A stretch of 61,624 nt of DNA from Neisseriaceae bacterium HSC-16F19 (GCF_024171525.1 NZ_JALJZY010000015.1:1-61624); one strand, 5' to 3'. Shown: positions 18,448 through 28,360, counted from the stretch's first letter. Program-made: numbers and translations. Notes: generated by a model not told the origin, from the letters alone.

Positions 18448-19080
18448 TTATTGAGCCTCAGGCGCACTGGCAACAGCATCTTCCGGCGTAGCGCTTACCT
18501 CGGTAATAGGCGCAGCTTGATAAGTATTGGCCATGGCATCCAGTGTCAGCGTACTGTCTTTCTCATTGGCACGGCGCAGATTCACCGTATCCAAAGTAAC
18601 AATGCGTGATAACTTACCCACATCCCGGGTAAATTGGCTTAACTGTTCATAACTGCCTGACAAGGAGATGGCATAAGGCAGTTTTTGAACTGAGTCATCA
18701 ACCACTGGTGCTTGGGGTGTTACGCTGTTCATGCGCATGCCGTTGGTGGCGCCGGCTTGATGCAATTCTTGGATCAGGCCGGGAATCTCGGCATCTGTAG
18801 GCAGCTGTTTGACCAAAATATCGAATGCACTGCGAATTTGTGCCAACTCTTCTTTTAAAACATCAAGATTGGCGGCTTTGCGGCTTTTGGTTTCGTACTC
18901 TTGCTTGAGTTCAACTTCTTTGTTTTGCAACACTTCCAAATCTTCCAGTTGGCTGCGATAGAGCAGGAGGTATGCGACACCGACGATGAGTACAGCCAGA
19001 AACAAGCCGAAGAAAAGCTGAACAGGCTGGCTTTGCAAATGCAGATTGTTAATATCTACTTGTTTTAAATTATTTGCCAT
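18448..19080 (-). CDS. pilO: Type IV pilus assembly protein PilO
   Basis: This 210-residue bitopic protein has a short cytoplasmic N-terminus, one membrane helix (PVQLFFGLFLAVLIVGVAYL), a periplasmic coiled coil and a ferredoxin-like C-terminal domain. It pairs with PilN in the alignment complex. It ends in an Ala/Pro/Glu-rich tail. Position and topology agree with PilO. Confidence 0.93.
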   Translation of the reverse strand: MANNLKQVDINNLHLQSQPVQLFFGLFLAVLIVGVAYLLLYRSQLEDLEVLQNKEVELKQEYETKSRKAANLDVLKEELAQIRSAFDILVKQLPTDAEIPGLIQELHQAGATNGMRMNSVTPQAPVVDDSVQKLPYAISLSGSYEQLSQFTRDVGKLSRIVTLDTVNLRRANEKDSTLTLDAMANTYQAAPITEVSATPEDAVASAPEAQ

Positions 19081-19098
19081 AATGAATGTGCTCCAGAG

Positions 19099-19668
19099 TT
19101 ATTGTGCAGCAGCGGGTGCTGCAGCCGGCTGTCTGTTTAAGGAAACTTTCAAGACAAATTCCTGTGAATCATTGGCTTTTTTAATGCTGACCAATTCAGG
19201 GTTGCTGAATAAACCGGTGCCGGGAATGGCGCGCATAAAGACAGCAATTTTGCTATCGCTAATAGCCTTGCCCTGGATGTTGTAATTTAAAGCATCTGAC
19301 CCGGTAATGCCAGTCAGGTAAACGCCTTCGGGGATTACGGTATTTAGGGTATCCAGCAGACGGGCCGCTTCAAAACGCTGGGTTTCCAGTTCTTCCACTT
19401 TTTGTTTGCGGGACAGGAAATTGGCCTTTTCCAGCTCAAGCTTTTCAATTTCTTGAATTTCCGTATCCAGTCTGGTGATGCCATCCGTCAGTAATTGATT
19501 GCGTTCGGTCTGGGAGTTTATTGAGTTGTTCAGATAGAACCAGCCCAAACCGGCGGCAAGCACACCACCCAGTGCACATGCAAGCATGAGGGATTTAAAC
19601 TGCTGTTTCTGCTTCTGCAAGCGTGCTTCCCGGTAGGGAAGCAGGTTGATTTTAATCATTGAAATCAT
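19099..19668 (-). CDS. pilN: Type IV pilus assembly protein PilN
   Basis: This 189-residue bitopic protein opens with IKINLLPYREARLQKQK, the conserved PilN segment that binds the groove of PilM. One membrane helix (about 28-48) and a periplasmic coiled coil plus ferredoxin-like domain follow. The start is either the ATG at 19668 or an in-frame ATG three codons later, closer to the conserved INLLPYR. It is one base from the stop of the pilM reading frame. Confidence 0.94.
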   Translation of the reverse strand: MISMIKINLLPYREARLQKQKQQFKSLMLACALGGVLAAGLGWFYLNNSINSQTERNQLLTDGITRLDTEIQEIEKLELEKANFLSRKQKVEELETQRFEAARLLDTLNTVIPEGVYLTGITGSDALNYNIQGKAISDSKIAVFMRAIPGTGLFSNPELVSIKKANDSQEFVLKVSLNRQPAAAPAAAQ

Positions 19669-19669
19669 G

Positions 19670-20723
19670 TTATAAACCTCGCATAGCTAAACCAAAAGCA
19701 ACCGTTAACTGCATGGCATCGGCAGCCAAGCGGTGGGCATCTAATTTAGATCCTGCTTGGGCGGTGTTAACGGGATAAATCTGTTGGGTAGGGATATTTA
19801 CCTGTTGCGCGATATAAGGGGATATATCGACACTGTTGGGATAATCGCAAATCAAGATGTGTTGCACATCAGCGCTATGATCGCCCTGAGTAGTGTAGTA
19901 GAACTGCAGGAAGCGTTGGACCTCTTGCAAGAACTGTTGTTGGAACTGATCACCTACTTTGATTTTAAAGTCGGCAGGTTTGTCAGTAGAGTGGAGCTGT
20001 GCCCACGCCTCATCATCGCCCAGTTGGTATTGGCGGCGGATCATTTGTACCAGATGGTCGTGTCCGAGGTTGATTTCCTGCTTATAGAGAATATGGTTGC
20101 CGCGGGCAATCATGGCAGTTGTCGTACGATAACCCAGCTGGAATGTGGCCACATACTGAGTGGCCAGATCGAATGGCAAGTGTATCGATATCCATTTGTT
20201 TGGGAACAATATTGGCTGCGCCAAAAACATCCAGGCGCAGATCTACATCATCACGGTTGCAGCTGGCCACTACAACCGTTTGCGGATGGCTGTCCAAGGT
20301 TTCAGGCAGTACATAATAATCGTAGCTGCTGCTCTCCAAAGAGGAGGTCTGGCTGACTTCAAACTCGGCAAACTCTTCAACGTCCAGTTCCGTTTGTCGG
20401 GGATCGTATTGCAGTGTTTGCAAAGAAACCAAGCTGCCGGGAATAGAGACGGTGATATTCTTGCAGCTGCTGCCTAATTGGCGCATGGCTTGTTGCAAAT
20501 AAGATACAAGTTGGTCATGATCCTCAATGCCGGAGTCATCCACAATGTGGGGCGGCAGAGGTGTGATGGCGTACTTTTCCAAGCGAATTTGGTTTAAACT
20601 GCGGCCACTCAAGAGTACGGTATGGATGGCCTGCGGGGTAATATCTAAGCCGATGCATTCGCCATTCTTGGAGGCGGATGCCTTGTTAGATTTTGAATTT
20701 GCTTTGTTTTTTTTAATCTGCAT
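19670..20723 (-). pseudogene. pilM: Type IV pilus assembly protein PilM, split by a one-base frameshift
   Basis: PilM is the actin-like cytoplasmic ATPase of the pilus alignment complex and anchors PilN. The first 183 or so codons (from 20723) give an actin-like N-terminal half with ECIGLDITPQAIHTVLLSGR and a TVSIPGSLVSLQTLQYDP segment. The frame then runs into unrelated residues and stops near 20082. The second half (FDLATQYVATFQLGYRTTTA through the C-terminus at 19670) is intact in another frame. The switch lies at about 20171-20177, where removing one base joins DIDTLA to FDLATQ. The span 19670-20723 equals 351 codons plus one base. There is no long homopolymer at the site. It could be a sequencing error or a recent loss-of-function mutation; all the other pil genes are intact. 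Confidence 0.87.
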
Positions 20724-20872
20724 GGTTGGCTTCCCAAGCTTGTGTGATAATGGACGTCTGGATCAGTTGCAATGCATAATTGATGCCAGTTTAAAGTTTT
20801 CTTACTGAAAACTTTTCAAGTTAACTGTATTTTAAACATTCTTTTCGTATGTTGGTCTAAGTTTATTTGATT
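20724..20872. promoter_or_regulatory. Divergent promoter region between pilM and mrcA
   Basis: This AT-rich 149-base spacer separates two divergently read genes and must hold both promoters. It contains the inverted arms AAAGTTTTC and GAAAACTTT around 20795-20815. No strong consensus promoter can be assigned to either side by eye. Confidence 0.5.
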
Positions 20873-23215
20873 ATGATTAAAAAGCTATTAACAACTTTTG
20901 TAGGTTTGTGCCTGGGTCTGGGCTTGTTTGCAGTGGGTTTGGTGGCGATTGCGGTCTTGGTGACCTATCCCAAGCTGCCCAGTTTGGAAGCGGTAACCCA
21001 TTACCAACCCAAAATGCCGCTGATCATTTATTCCGCAGATGGTCAGGTTTTGGGGCAATACGGTGAAGAGCGCCGTGCTTTTACCAAAATTGACAAATTT
21101 CCGCAGATTTTGAAAGACGCGGTGCTGGCTGCAGAAGACAAACGCTTTTACGAACACAGCGGTTTGGACTACATGGGCATCGTCCGGGCGCTGATTTCCA
21201 ATGCTACCGGCGGTGTGCAATCCGGCGCCAGTACCATTACCCAGCAAGTGGCGCGCAATTTTTATTTGACCAACGAGCGCACCTATACCCGTAAGTTCAA
21301 TGAGGCTTTGCTGGCCTACAAAATCGAGCAGTCTTTGAGCAAAGACCAGATTTTGGAGCTGTATTTCAATCAAATTTACTTGGGTCAGCGCGCCTATGGT
21401 TTTGCCGCGGCGGCGCAGATTTATTTCAACAAAACGGTAGACGAGTTGGACTTGGCGGAGGCCACCATGCTGGCCGGTCTGCCCAAAGGTCCGTCCAAAT
21501 TCAATCCCATCGTCAATCCCAAACGTGCCAAACAACGTCAGGAATACATCCTCAACAATATGCTGGAGCTGAATATGATCACCCAAGCGCAGCGTGATGC
21601 CGCGCTGGCGCAGGAGTTGACCTATAAGCGTTATCAGCCGGAAATCGATCAAAGCTCTTTGTATGTGGCGGAAATGGTGCGCCAGCATATGTATGAAAAA
21701 TACGGTGAAGAAGCCTATACCCAGGGCTTTCGTGTGTATACCACCGTCAATGTGGCCGACCAGGTGGTGGCCACCAAAGCCTTGCGCAAAGCCTTGTCAC
21801 AATACGACCGCGGCGCGTCCTATCGCGGCGCGGAGGGTTTTTTTGATTTGAGCGGCATCGAGCCTGATGATGTGGACGAACAGTTGGAGCAGTATTTGTC
21901 CACGCTGTATGAAGTGGAGGGCATGATACCGGCCGTGGTCACCGAACTGGGTCAGGGCCAGCTGACGGCTTATGTGGGCGGTACCGGTTACATCAAAATC
22001 AGCGGCAGTGCCTATAACTGGGTGCGCAATGCCATCGGCAGTAAACGCTTGGGTGACAATGCTTTGCGCGAAGGCTCGCTGATTCATGTGCAAAAACAGA
22101 AAGACGGAAATTACCGTGTGGTGCAGCAGCCCGAATTGCAAGGAGCTCTGGCGGCCATTGATGCGCAAACCGGCGCCGTGCGTGCCTTGGTGGGCGGCTA
22201 TGACTTCCACCGCAAAACCTATAACCGTGCGACCCAGGCGCAGCGCCAGCCGGGTTCTTCCTTTAAGCCCATTGTGTATTCCGCCGCCATTGCCAAAGGC
22301 ATGACCATGAATACCGCGGTGAATGATGCGCCTATTGTGATGAAAGGCTGGGCACCGAAAAATTCCGACGGCCGTTATGCCGGCTTTATCACCCTGCGCC
22401 AGGCGCTGACGGCTTCTAAAAACATGGTGTCTATCCGCGTGCTGATGGCCATTGGTGTGCCTTATGCGCAGGAATATGCCCAGCGTTTCGGCTTCACCAA
22501 AAAACAACTGCCGGACGGCTTGTCACTGGCATTGGGCAGCGGCTCGGCCACACCCATGCAAATGGCCGAAGCCTATGCCGTATTTGCCAATGGCGGGTAC
22601 AAAGTGTCCCATTATGTCATTGACAAGATTTACGACGGCAACGGCCAGCTGCGTGCACAAATGCAGCCCATGGTGGCCAAACAGAATGCGCCGCAGGTAA
22701 TCGACCCGCGCAATGCCTACATTATGTATACCATGATGAAAAGCGTGGTGCAGCAGGGTACGGCCACCCGCGCCCGCGCCACCGGCCGCTCGGACATTGC
22801 CGGTAAAACCGGTACCACCAACGACAACAAAGACGCTTGGTTTGTGGGCTTTAATCCCAATCTGGTGACCGCGGTTTATATCGGTTTCGACAAACCGCGC
22901 AGCATGGGTCGTTCGGCTTTCGGCGGTACCATTGCCTTGCCGGTGTGGGTGGACTATATGCGTCATGCCCTGAAAGACCAGCCCAATGTCACCATGCCGG
23001 TGCCGCCGGGCATGATCAGCCAGGGCGGCAGCTATTTTATGAAAGAATTCCCCACCACCAATCCCAATCTGGCGCTGGATAACCGTTCCGACGGCCCGGT
23101 AGACGGTGGTGGTAATGCAGGCGGTGATGCCGACGGCGGCGTGCCCCTGCCGCCCAAACCTTCGTCACCGCCGCCGGCCAACAGCGGTGTGGGTGATTTG
23201 GACGATTTGTTCTGA
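20873..23215 (+). CDS. mrcA: Penicillin-binding protein 1A (bifunctional transglycosylase/transpeptidase)
   Basis: This 780-residue class A PBP polymerises and cross-links peptidoglycan. It has an N-terminal membrane anchor, a GT51 domain with catalytic E88 in AAEDKRFYEH, and a transpeptidase domain with S462-x-x-K465 in PGSSFKP, the SKN triad in TASKNMVS and KTGTTND. The ATG at 20873 was chosen over a TTG two codons upstream. The C-terminal tail is rich in Gly, Pro and Ser. It is divergent from the pil operon, as ponA is in other Neisseriaceae, and ends in a good terminator. Confidence 0.96.
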   Translation: MIKKLLTTFVGLCLGLGLFAVGLVAIAVLVTYPKLPSLEAVTHYQPKMPLIIYSADGQVLGQYGEERRAFTKIDKFPQILKDAVLAAEDKRFYEHSGLDYMGIVRALISNATGGVQSGASTITQQVARNFYLTNERTYTRKFNEALLAYKIEQSLSKDQILELYFNQIYLGQRAYGFAAAAQIYFNKTVDELDLAEATMLAGLPKGPSKFNPIVNPKRAKQRQEYILNNMLELNMITQAQRDAALAQELTYKRYQPEIDQSSLYVAEMVRQHMYEKYGEEAYTQGFRVYTTVNVADQVVATKALRKALSQYDRGASYRGAEGFFDLSGIEPDDVDEQLEQYLSTLYEVEGMIPAVVTELGQGQLTAYVGGTGYIKISGSAYNWVRNAIGSKRLGDNALREGSLIHVQKQKDGNYRVVQQPELQGALAAIDAQTGAVRALVGGYDFHRKTYNRATQAQRQPGSSFKPIVYSAAIAKGMTMNTAVNDAPIVMKGWAPKNSDGRYAGFITLRQALTASKNMVSIRVLMAIGVPYAQEYAQRFGFTKKQLPDGLSLALGSGSATPMQMAEAYAVFANGGYKVSHYVIDKIYDGNGQLRAQMQPMVAKQNAPQVIDPRNAYIMYTMMKSVVQQGTATRARATGRSDIAGKTGTTNDNKDAWFVGFNPNLVTAVYIGFDKPRSMGRSAFGGTIALPVWVDYMRHALKDQPNVTMPVPPGMISQGGSYFMKEFPTTNPNLALDNRSDGPVDGGGNAGGDADGGVPLPPKPSSPPPANSGVGDLDDLF

Positions 23216-23236
23216 ATTCCAGGGTCAAAACGAAAA

Positions 23237-23261
23237 AAGGCAAGCTGAAACAGCTTGCCTT
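23237..23261 (+). terminator. Rho-independent terminator after mrcA
   Basis: AAGGCAAGCTG pairs with CAGCTTGCCTT around a three-base loop and is followed by TTATTTTG. This one is not made of uptake sequences. Confidence 0.85.
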
Positions 23262-23337
23262 TATTTTGTCGGCTTTTGCGTAAAGAGCAGCCGCTTGAGG
23301 CTGCCTGAACACGGTTTTGACATCGGCAACACCGTTT

Positions 23338-26031
23338 TCAAACCTCCTCCCGTGCCGCCTCACCAAACACCTGCTGCCACAGGGTTTTCACCGCTTGGTA
23401 ATGCGCCAATAAGGTATCGTCCACCTCCGCATGCAGGGCATCGCGCAAGCGGGTGTTGTGCTGTTGCTGGCGGTAGAAGCGGTAGGCTTGGCGGGCGGCT
23501 TCGGCTTGGGCGGCGTCCGTCAGCCCGGCGGCGGCACTCATCTCCAAAAGGGCGATATTGCCGTAATTGTGCAAGAGCTGCGGCTGCTGGCGGGCGTGGG
23601 CCAGCACCAGATATTGGACGATAAACTCCACATCCACCACGCCGCCGCGGGCATATTTGACATTGCTGTTTACGGGCGGATGGGTGGGGAACATTTTTTC
23701 GCGCATGGCGATGATGTCGGCGGCCAGCGCCGGAATGTCGCGTTCTTGGGTGAGGATTTCGCTGCGAATGGCCTCGAAGGCGGCGCCGACTTCCGCATGG
23801 CCGCAGACAAAGCGGGCGCGGGTGAGTGCCTGGTGCTCCCAAGTCCACGCCTGTTCGCGCTGGTAGCGGGCAAAGGCGTCGATATGGCAGGCGGCAAAAC
23901 CGGCATCACCATTGGGGCGCAGGCGCAAATCGACTTCGTAGAGCACACCGGCGCCGGTGGCCGAGGTCAGCCACGAGGTCAGGCGTTGCGCCAGGCGGCT
24001 GTAGGTGCTGCCGGCATCCGGGTGCGGGTCGTCATAGATATAGACCAAATCGAGGTCGGAGGCATAGCCCAGCTCTTTGCCGCCGAGCTTGCCATAGGCG
24101 ATGACGGCAAAGCGCGGGGTGTCGGTGTGCTTTTTGTTGAGGCTGTGCCACACATGTTCCAGCGCCTGCTGCAACAGCATGTCGGCCAGTGCCGAGAGTT
24201 GGTCGGACAGGGCTTCCACCGTCCACAAACCGGCCAAGTCCTGTACCGCCAGGCGGAAGGTTTGCGCATGCTGGTAGCGGCGCAGGATATCCATCTTGGC
24301 TTCGACATCGTCGCCGCAGTCGTGCAGGGCGGCGGCCAGTTCGCTGCGGCGATGGGCCCAGTCGGTGTCGATTTCGGTTAACTGGTCGCTGAGCAGCTCG
24401 TCCAGCAAAATGGGGTGGTGTTGCAGATAATGCGCCACCCAGCTGCTCTGGCTCATCAGCCGCGCCAGTTGTGCCAGTGCGGGCGGGTGTTGCTGCAAAA
24501 AAGCCAGGTAGGCGCTGCGGCGGCTGACGGCTTCGAGAAAATCAAGCAGGCGGGTGAGGGTGGCATCCGGATTGGGCTGCTCGGAGGCGGCCAGCACCAG
24601 CTGCGGCACCAGCGCGTCAAAGCGCTCCTGGGCATGGGCGGAGAGGTGGCGGTATTTGTGGCTGTGGCGCAATTGCTGCAAACGCTCGCCGCTTTCGGCT
24701 GCCTGAAAACCGTATTCGGCCAATGCCGCACTCATGTGCTCATCGTCGCCTTCCCACAGCTGTTCCAAGGTTTCGTCTTCGTTTTGTGCCGGTGTTTCCG
24801 GTTCGGCCAGAATGTGTTGGAACAGGTCGTTGACGCGTTCGCGGTGGGCATTGAGGCTGCCTGAAAAAGCGGCATAATCGGCAAAACCCATGCTCAGCGC
24901 CAGTTTTTCCTGCTGTTCGGCAGAGGCAGGCAGGGTTTGCGTTTGCTGGTCGTCCCAGTATTGCAGGCGGTGCTCGACATCGCGCAGGAAATGGTAGGCC
25001 GCAAGCAGGTCGCGCACGCTGTCTTCATCGAGTATGTGCAGCCGCGCCAGCTCGCGCAGGGTTTCGCGGGTGCCGCGCAATTGCAGGCTGCGCACCTGGC
25101 CGCCGCGGATGAGCTGGAAAATCTGCGCGATAAACTCCACCTCGCGGATGCCGCCGGCGCCCAGTTTGATGTTGTCGGCCATGCCTTTGCGGCTGACTTC
25201 CTGACGGATTTGGCGGTGCAGTTTGCGCATGCCTTCATAGGCGTTGTAGTCCAGATATTTGCGGAACACAAACGGGCGCACCAGTGCGCGGATGTCGTTG
25301 GGGTAGGGCGTGACCACGCGGCCTTTGCACCAGGCGTAGCGCTCCCATTCACGCCCCTGCTGCACCAGATATTGTTCCAGAGCGGTTTCGCTCACCACCA
25401 GCGGGCCGCTGTCGCCGTCCGGGCGCAGGCGCATGTCCACGCGGAACACCTGGCCGTCGGCGGTGATGTCGTTGAGCAGGCTGATCAGCTTCTGGCCGAC
25501 CTTGGTAAAGAATTCCTGATTGCTGCGGTCGCGCTTGCCGTTGGTGTCGCCGGTTTCGGGATAGACGAAAATCAGGTCGATGTCGGAAGAGACATTAAGC
25601 TCGTAGCCGCCGGCCTTGCCCATGGCCACCACGCTCAGGTGCTGTATCTGGCCGCTGTGGCGGCCGACGGGCTCGCCGTAGAGGTCGCTGTAATAGGCAT
25701 GGGCATAATCAAGCGCGGTATTGACGGCAAAATCGGCAAACAGGGTGATGCTGCGGGTGACTTCGTCCAAATCCGCCACCCGCGCCAAATCGCGTGCCAT
25801 GATTTGCGCCATCACATAGCGGCGCAAATGGCGCAGATGCCCGGCCAGCGCGGTTTCGTCACGGGCTTGCTGCAAGGCGGCCCAGTCGGCAAAGGCGGTG
25901 AAATCGCTGTTTTGCAACGGCTGTTGCAGCAGCGGATACAAAATTTCCGGCTGTAAACGGCCGTTGTCGAGATGGCGGCTCAGATAGAGGGAATAGGGGC
26001 GGGCGGCGGCGAGTATGGCTTCGGGTGTCAT
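23338..26031 (-). CDS. glnE: Bifunctional glutamine synthetase adenylyltransferase/deadenylase
   Basis: This 897-residue enzyme sets glutamine synthetase activity by adding or removing AMP. Two nucleotidyltransferase domains are visible: the N-terminal one with VVAMGKAGGYELNVSSDIDL, and the C-terminal one with VIAYGKLGGKELGYASDLDL. The connecting PII-responsive region contains GAGGIREVEFIAQ, and a similar GGVVDVEFIVQ follows the second domain. The frame is open 36 codons further upstream, but the ATG at 26031 (MTPEAILAAARPY) begins the conserved part. It converges on mrcA. Confidence 0.95.
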   Translation of the reverse strand: MTPEAILAAARPYSLYLSRHLDNGRLQPEILYPLLQQPLQNSDFTAFADWAALQQARDETALAGHLRHLRRYVMAQIMARDLARVADLDEVTRSITLFADFAVNTALDYAHAYYSDLYGEPVGRHSGQIQHLSVVAMGKAGGYELNVSSDIDLIFVYPETGDTNGKRDRSNQEFFTKVGQKLISLLNDITADGQVFRVDMRLRPDGDSGPLVVSETALEQYLVQQGREWERYAWCKGRVVTPYPNDIRALVRPFVFRKYLDYNAYEGMRKLHRQIRQEVSRKGMADNIKLGAGGIREVEFIAQIFQLIRGGQVRSLQLRGTRETLRELARLHILDEDSVRDLLAAYHFLRDVEHRLQYWDDQQTQTLPASAEQQEKLALSMGFADYAAFSGSLNAHRERVNDLFQHILAEPETPAQNEDETLEQLWEGDDEHMSAALAEYGFQAAESGERLQQLRHSHKYRHLSAHAQERFDALVPQLVLAASEQPNPDATLTRLLDFLEAVSRRSAYLAFLQQHPPALAQLARLMSQSSWVAHYLQHHPILLDELLSDQLTEIDTDWAHRRSELAAALHDCGDDVEAKMDILRRYQHAQTFRLAVQDLAGLWTVEALSDQLSALADMLLQQALEHVWHSLNKKHTDTPRFAVIAYGKLGGKELGYASDLDLVYIYDDPHPDAGSTYSRLAQRLTSWLTSATGAGVLYEVDLRLRPNGDAGFAACHIDAFARYQREQAWTWEHQALTRARFVCGHAEVGAAFEAIRSEILTQERDIPALAADIIAMREKMFPTHPPVNSNVKYARGGVVDVEFIVQYLVLAHARQQPQLLHNYGNIALLEMSAAAGLTDAAQAEAARQAYRFYRQQQHNTRLRDALHAEVDDTLLAHYQAVKTLWQQVFGEAAREEV

Positions 26032-26076
26032 GGCGGCGTATTCGCAGGTTTGATGGGTCGTTTGTAAACGAATAAA

Positions 26077-26107
26077 CAGGCTGCCTGAAACCGTTTCAGG
26101 CAGCCTG
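26077..26107 (-). terminator. Inverted uptake-sequence pair after ribD
   Basis: CAGGCTGCCTGAAA pairs with TTTCAGGCAGCCTG with a three-base loop. It lies between the ribD stop and the glnE start on the minus strand. Confidence 0.8.
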
Positions 26108-26117
26108 TTATTGTAAA

Positions 26118-27212
26118 TCAAGTTCGCTGCAAAACCCATTTGATGTCATCGCCCAGCTGTTGCAGTGCCACCGTCTGCCACGATGGGCCGTGCGCCAGTG
26201 CGGCGGGGTTTTCCGGCAGGGCAAACAGACCGCGGGCGGTGTCGCCCAAGAGCTTGGGCGCCTGATAGCAGACGATTTCGTCCACGAGATCCTGCTGCAA
26301 AAACACACTGCCCAATACCGCTCCGGCCTCGACCATCAACTCGCCTATGCCTTCCGCGGCCAAAAAGGCGAGCAGGGCGGCCAGGTCCAGGCGGCCGTTC
26401 TGCCCCGGCAGCTGTTGCACGCGCACATTGGGCTGGGCGGCAAAACGGCCGTCGTCTGCGGTGAGGGTGCAGATGAGCGTGGCGCCGCCGTCCCGTACCA
26501 GATGGCAGTCCGGCGGCGTTTTGAGGCCGCTGTCGGCCACCACGCGCAGGGGCTGGCGCAGGGTGGGGAAGGCACGCACATTCAGGCGCGGGTTGTCCGC
26601 CAAGACGGTGCCGATACCGGTGAGCACGGCGCAGCTTTCCGCACGCAGTATCTGCACATCGGCGCGGGCGGCTTCGCCGGTAATCCATTGGCTGTGGCCG
26701 TTCGCCAAGGCGGTTTTGCCGTCGAGACTGGCGGCGGTTTTGAGTTTGACAAAGGGGCGGCCGCGCTCGATGCGCGACAAAAAGCCGCGGTTGAGCACGC
26801 GCGCCTCGGCTTCCATAAGGCCGCTGGCGGTGGCGATGCCGGCGGCGGTCAGTATGGCCAAGCCTTTGCCCGCCACCAGGGGGTGCGGGTCCTGCATGGC
26901 GGCGACCACGCGCGCCACGCCGGCGCGTACCAGGGCTTCGGCGCAGGGCGGGGTGCGGCCGTGGTGGGCGCAGGGCTCCAGCGTCACATAGGCGGTGGCC
27001 CCGCGTGCGGCGGCACCGGCCTGGTTCAAGGCGTGGACTTCGGCATGCGGCTCGCCCGCACGCACATGGTAGCCTTGGCCGACAATCTGCTGCCCCTGCA
27101 CAATAACGCAGCCCACGCGCGGATTGGGCGATGTGGAAAACCGCCCTTGCCAGGCGAGGTCAAGGGCGGTTTGCATATACTGCCGGTCGGGCAGACTGAA
27201 CGGGGCGCTCAT
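26118..27212 (-). CDS. ribD: Riboflavin biosynthesis deaminase/reductase RibD
   Basis: This 364-residue bifunctional enzyme deaminates the pyrimidine and reduces the ribosyl side chain in riboflavin synthesis. The N-terminal deaminase has the zinc site HAEVHAL and PCAHHGRTPPC. The C-terminal reductase domain starts near RPFVKLKTAASLDGKTA and includes EAGAVLGSVFL. The start at 27212 (MSAPFSLPDRQYMQTAL) overlaps by one base the stop of the upstream lipoprotein gene. An in-frame extension upstream is a shadow of that lipoprotein. Confidence 0.95.
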   Translation of the reverse strand: MSAPFSLPDRQYMQTALDLAWQGRFSTSPNPRVGCVIVQGQQIVGQGYHVRAGEPHAEVHALNQAGAAARGATAYVTLEPCAHHGRTPPCAEALVRAGVARVVAAMQDPHPLVAGKGLAILTAAGIATASGLMEAEARVLNRGFLSRIERGRPFVKLKTAASLDGKTALANGHSQWITGEAARADVQILRAESCAVLTGIGTVLADNPRLNVRAFPTLRQPLRVVADSGLKTPPDCHLVRDGGATLICTLTADDGRFAAQPNVRVQQLPGQNGRLDLAALLAFLAAEGIGELMVEAGAVLGSVFLQQDLVDEIVCYQAPKLLGDTARGLFALPENPAALAHGPSWQTVALQQLGDDIKWVLQRT

Positions 27213-27799
27213 CAGGGTTTGAGGGTGATATTGCCCAAGACTGCCGCCAGTTGTGCCGCCGGGGCGCTGTCGCTGCTGGCGCACACGCTGTAGAGCTGTT
27301 CGGCTTCATACAGCGCCACGCATTGCTCGCTCAGGCTCACGCCTTCGCTGCTGTGGCTGAAACGGTAGTTCATGCGGTTATCGGTGGCTTCGCCCACCTC
27401 CACATCCTGCAAGTCCTGATTGGCTTTCAGGTCGGCGGCCAGATTATTGAAAAAGGCGGCGGCATCGCTTTTTGGTTGGCCCAGTTTGTGCGCTGCCAAG
27501 GTGATATTGGCGGCATCGTCGCGTTGCAACAGCACCAGTTCGCCCTGCTCGGCACTGCCGAGCCACTGGGCGGCCTCGGCGCTGCGGTCTTCAAAGCGGC
27601 CGTTGTCCACGGTAATGCTGATTTTGCCGTCGCTGCTGGCCAGCGTTTGTGCTTGGGCGGCAGCCGGGCTGCTGGCGGCGGCTTCGCTGGCGCTTAACTG
27701 TACGGAGGTTTCCTGTTTGTCGGAACAGGCGGCCAAAGCCAGGGCGGCGGCCACGGCGGCCAGAGTGAGGGCGGGTTTGAAGGTCATGGTGAATCTCAA
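27212..27799 (-). CDS. Putative lipoprotein of unknown function
   Basis: This protein of up to 195 residues starts with a signal peptide and a lipobox LALAACSDK, so it should be lipid-anchored. A second start (MTFKPALTL) four codons in at 27787 is closer to the typical signal length. The mature part is rich in Ala, Gln and Ser, then forms a compact domain with a cysteine pair (SEQCVALYEAEQLYSVCASS). It is directly coupled to ribD but has no evident link to riboflavin. I do not recognise the family. Confidence 0.75.
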   Translation of the reverse strand: MRFTMTFKPALTLAAVAAALALAACSDKQETSVQLSASEAAASSPAAAQAQTLASSDGKISITVDNGRFEDRSAEAAQWLGSAEQGELVLLQRDDAANITLAAHKLGQPKSDAAAFFNNLAADLKANQDLQDVEVGEATDNRMNYRFSHSSEGVSLSEQCVALYEAEQLYSVCASSDSAPAAQLAAVLGNITLKP

Positions 27800-27904
27800 T
27801 TAAAGGGTAAAAAAAACAAAATCAAAAACGGCGGCAGTATAGCACCGCCGCTGTGAAAAAACCGCAAATCCGGCAGTTTCAGGCTGCCTGAAAAAACGTG
27901 GCTG

Positions 27905-28360
27905 TCATGGTTTTTTGTGCAGGGAAGCAATCACTTGGGTGAATTCGGATACGTCGTGAAAACTTTTGTAAACCGAGGCGAAGCGCACATAGGCCACTTC
28001 GTCGATGTGCGCCAGCTCTGCCAAGATCATTTCGCCGATGGCCTGGCTGGAGATTTCCTTGACGCCCAAATGATACAGACGGCTTTCGATGGCGGCCACG
28101 GTGTCTTCCACGGTTTCGCTGTCGATGGGGCGCTTGTGCAGGGCACGGTTGAGGCTGGTGTAGAGTTTGGCCGGGTCGAACATCACTTTTTCGCCGCTGC
28201 GCTTGATGATGAGCGGCATGCGCATTTCCACCGCTTCAACCGTGCTGAAGCGTTTGTCGCAAGACTGGCAGCGGCGGCGGCGGCGGATGCTGTTGTGCTC
28301 TTCGCTCAAGCGCGTGTCCACCACCTGGGTGTCCGGATGCTGGCAAAACGGGCATTTCAT
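27905..28360 (-). CDS. nrdR: Transcriptional repressor NrdR
   Basis: This 151-residue regulator of ribonucleotide reductase genes has an N-terminal zinc ribbon (MKCPFCQHPDTQVVDTR, then CQSCDKRFST) and an ATP-cone domain (PLIIKRSGEKVMFDPAKL onward). The ATG at 28360 is fixed by the conserved MKCPFC start; the longer open frame upstream reads into repeats. It binds NrdR boxes when loaded with adenine nucleotides. A single uptake sequence about 20 bases beyond its stop may serve as a terminator. Confidence 0.96.
   Translation of the reverse strand: MKCPFCQHPDTQVVDTRLSEEHNSIRRRRRCQSCDKRFSTVEAVEMRMPLIIKRSGEKVMFDPAKLYTSLNRALHKRPIDSETVEDTVAAIESRLYHLGVKEISSQAIGEMILAELAHIDEVAYVRFASVYKSFHDVSEFTQVIASLHKKP

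Noticed and set aside
20082..20723. The pilM 5' frame as a short functional protein on its own
   Set aside because: After about 183 codons it loses similarity to PilM while the other frame continues it exactly, so a frameshift is the simpler reading.
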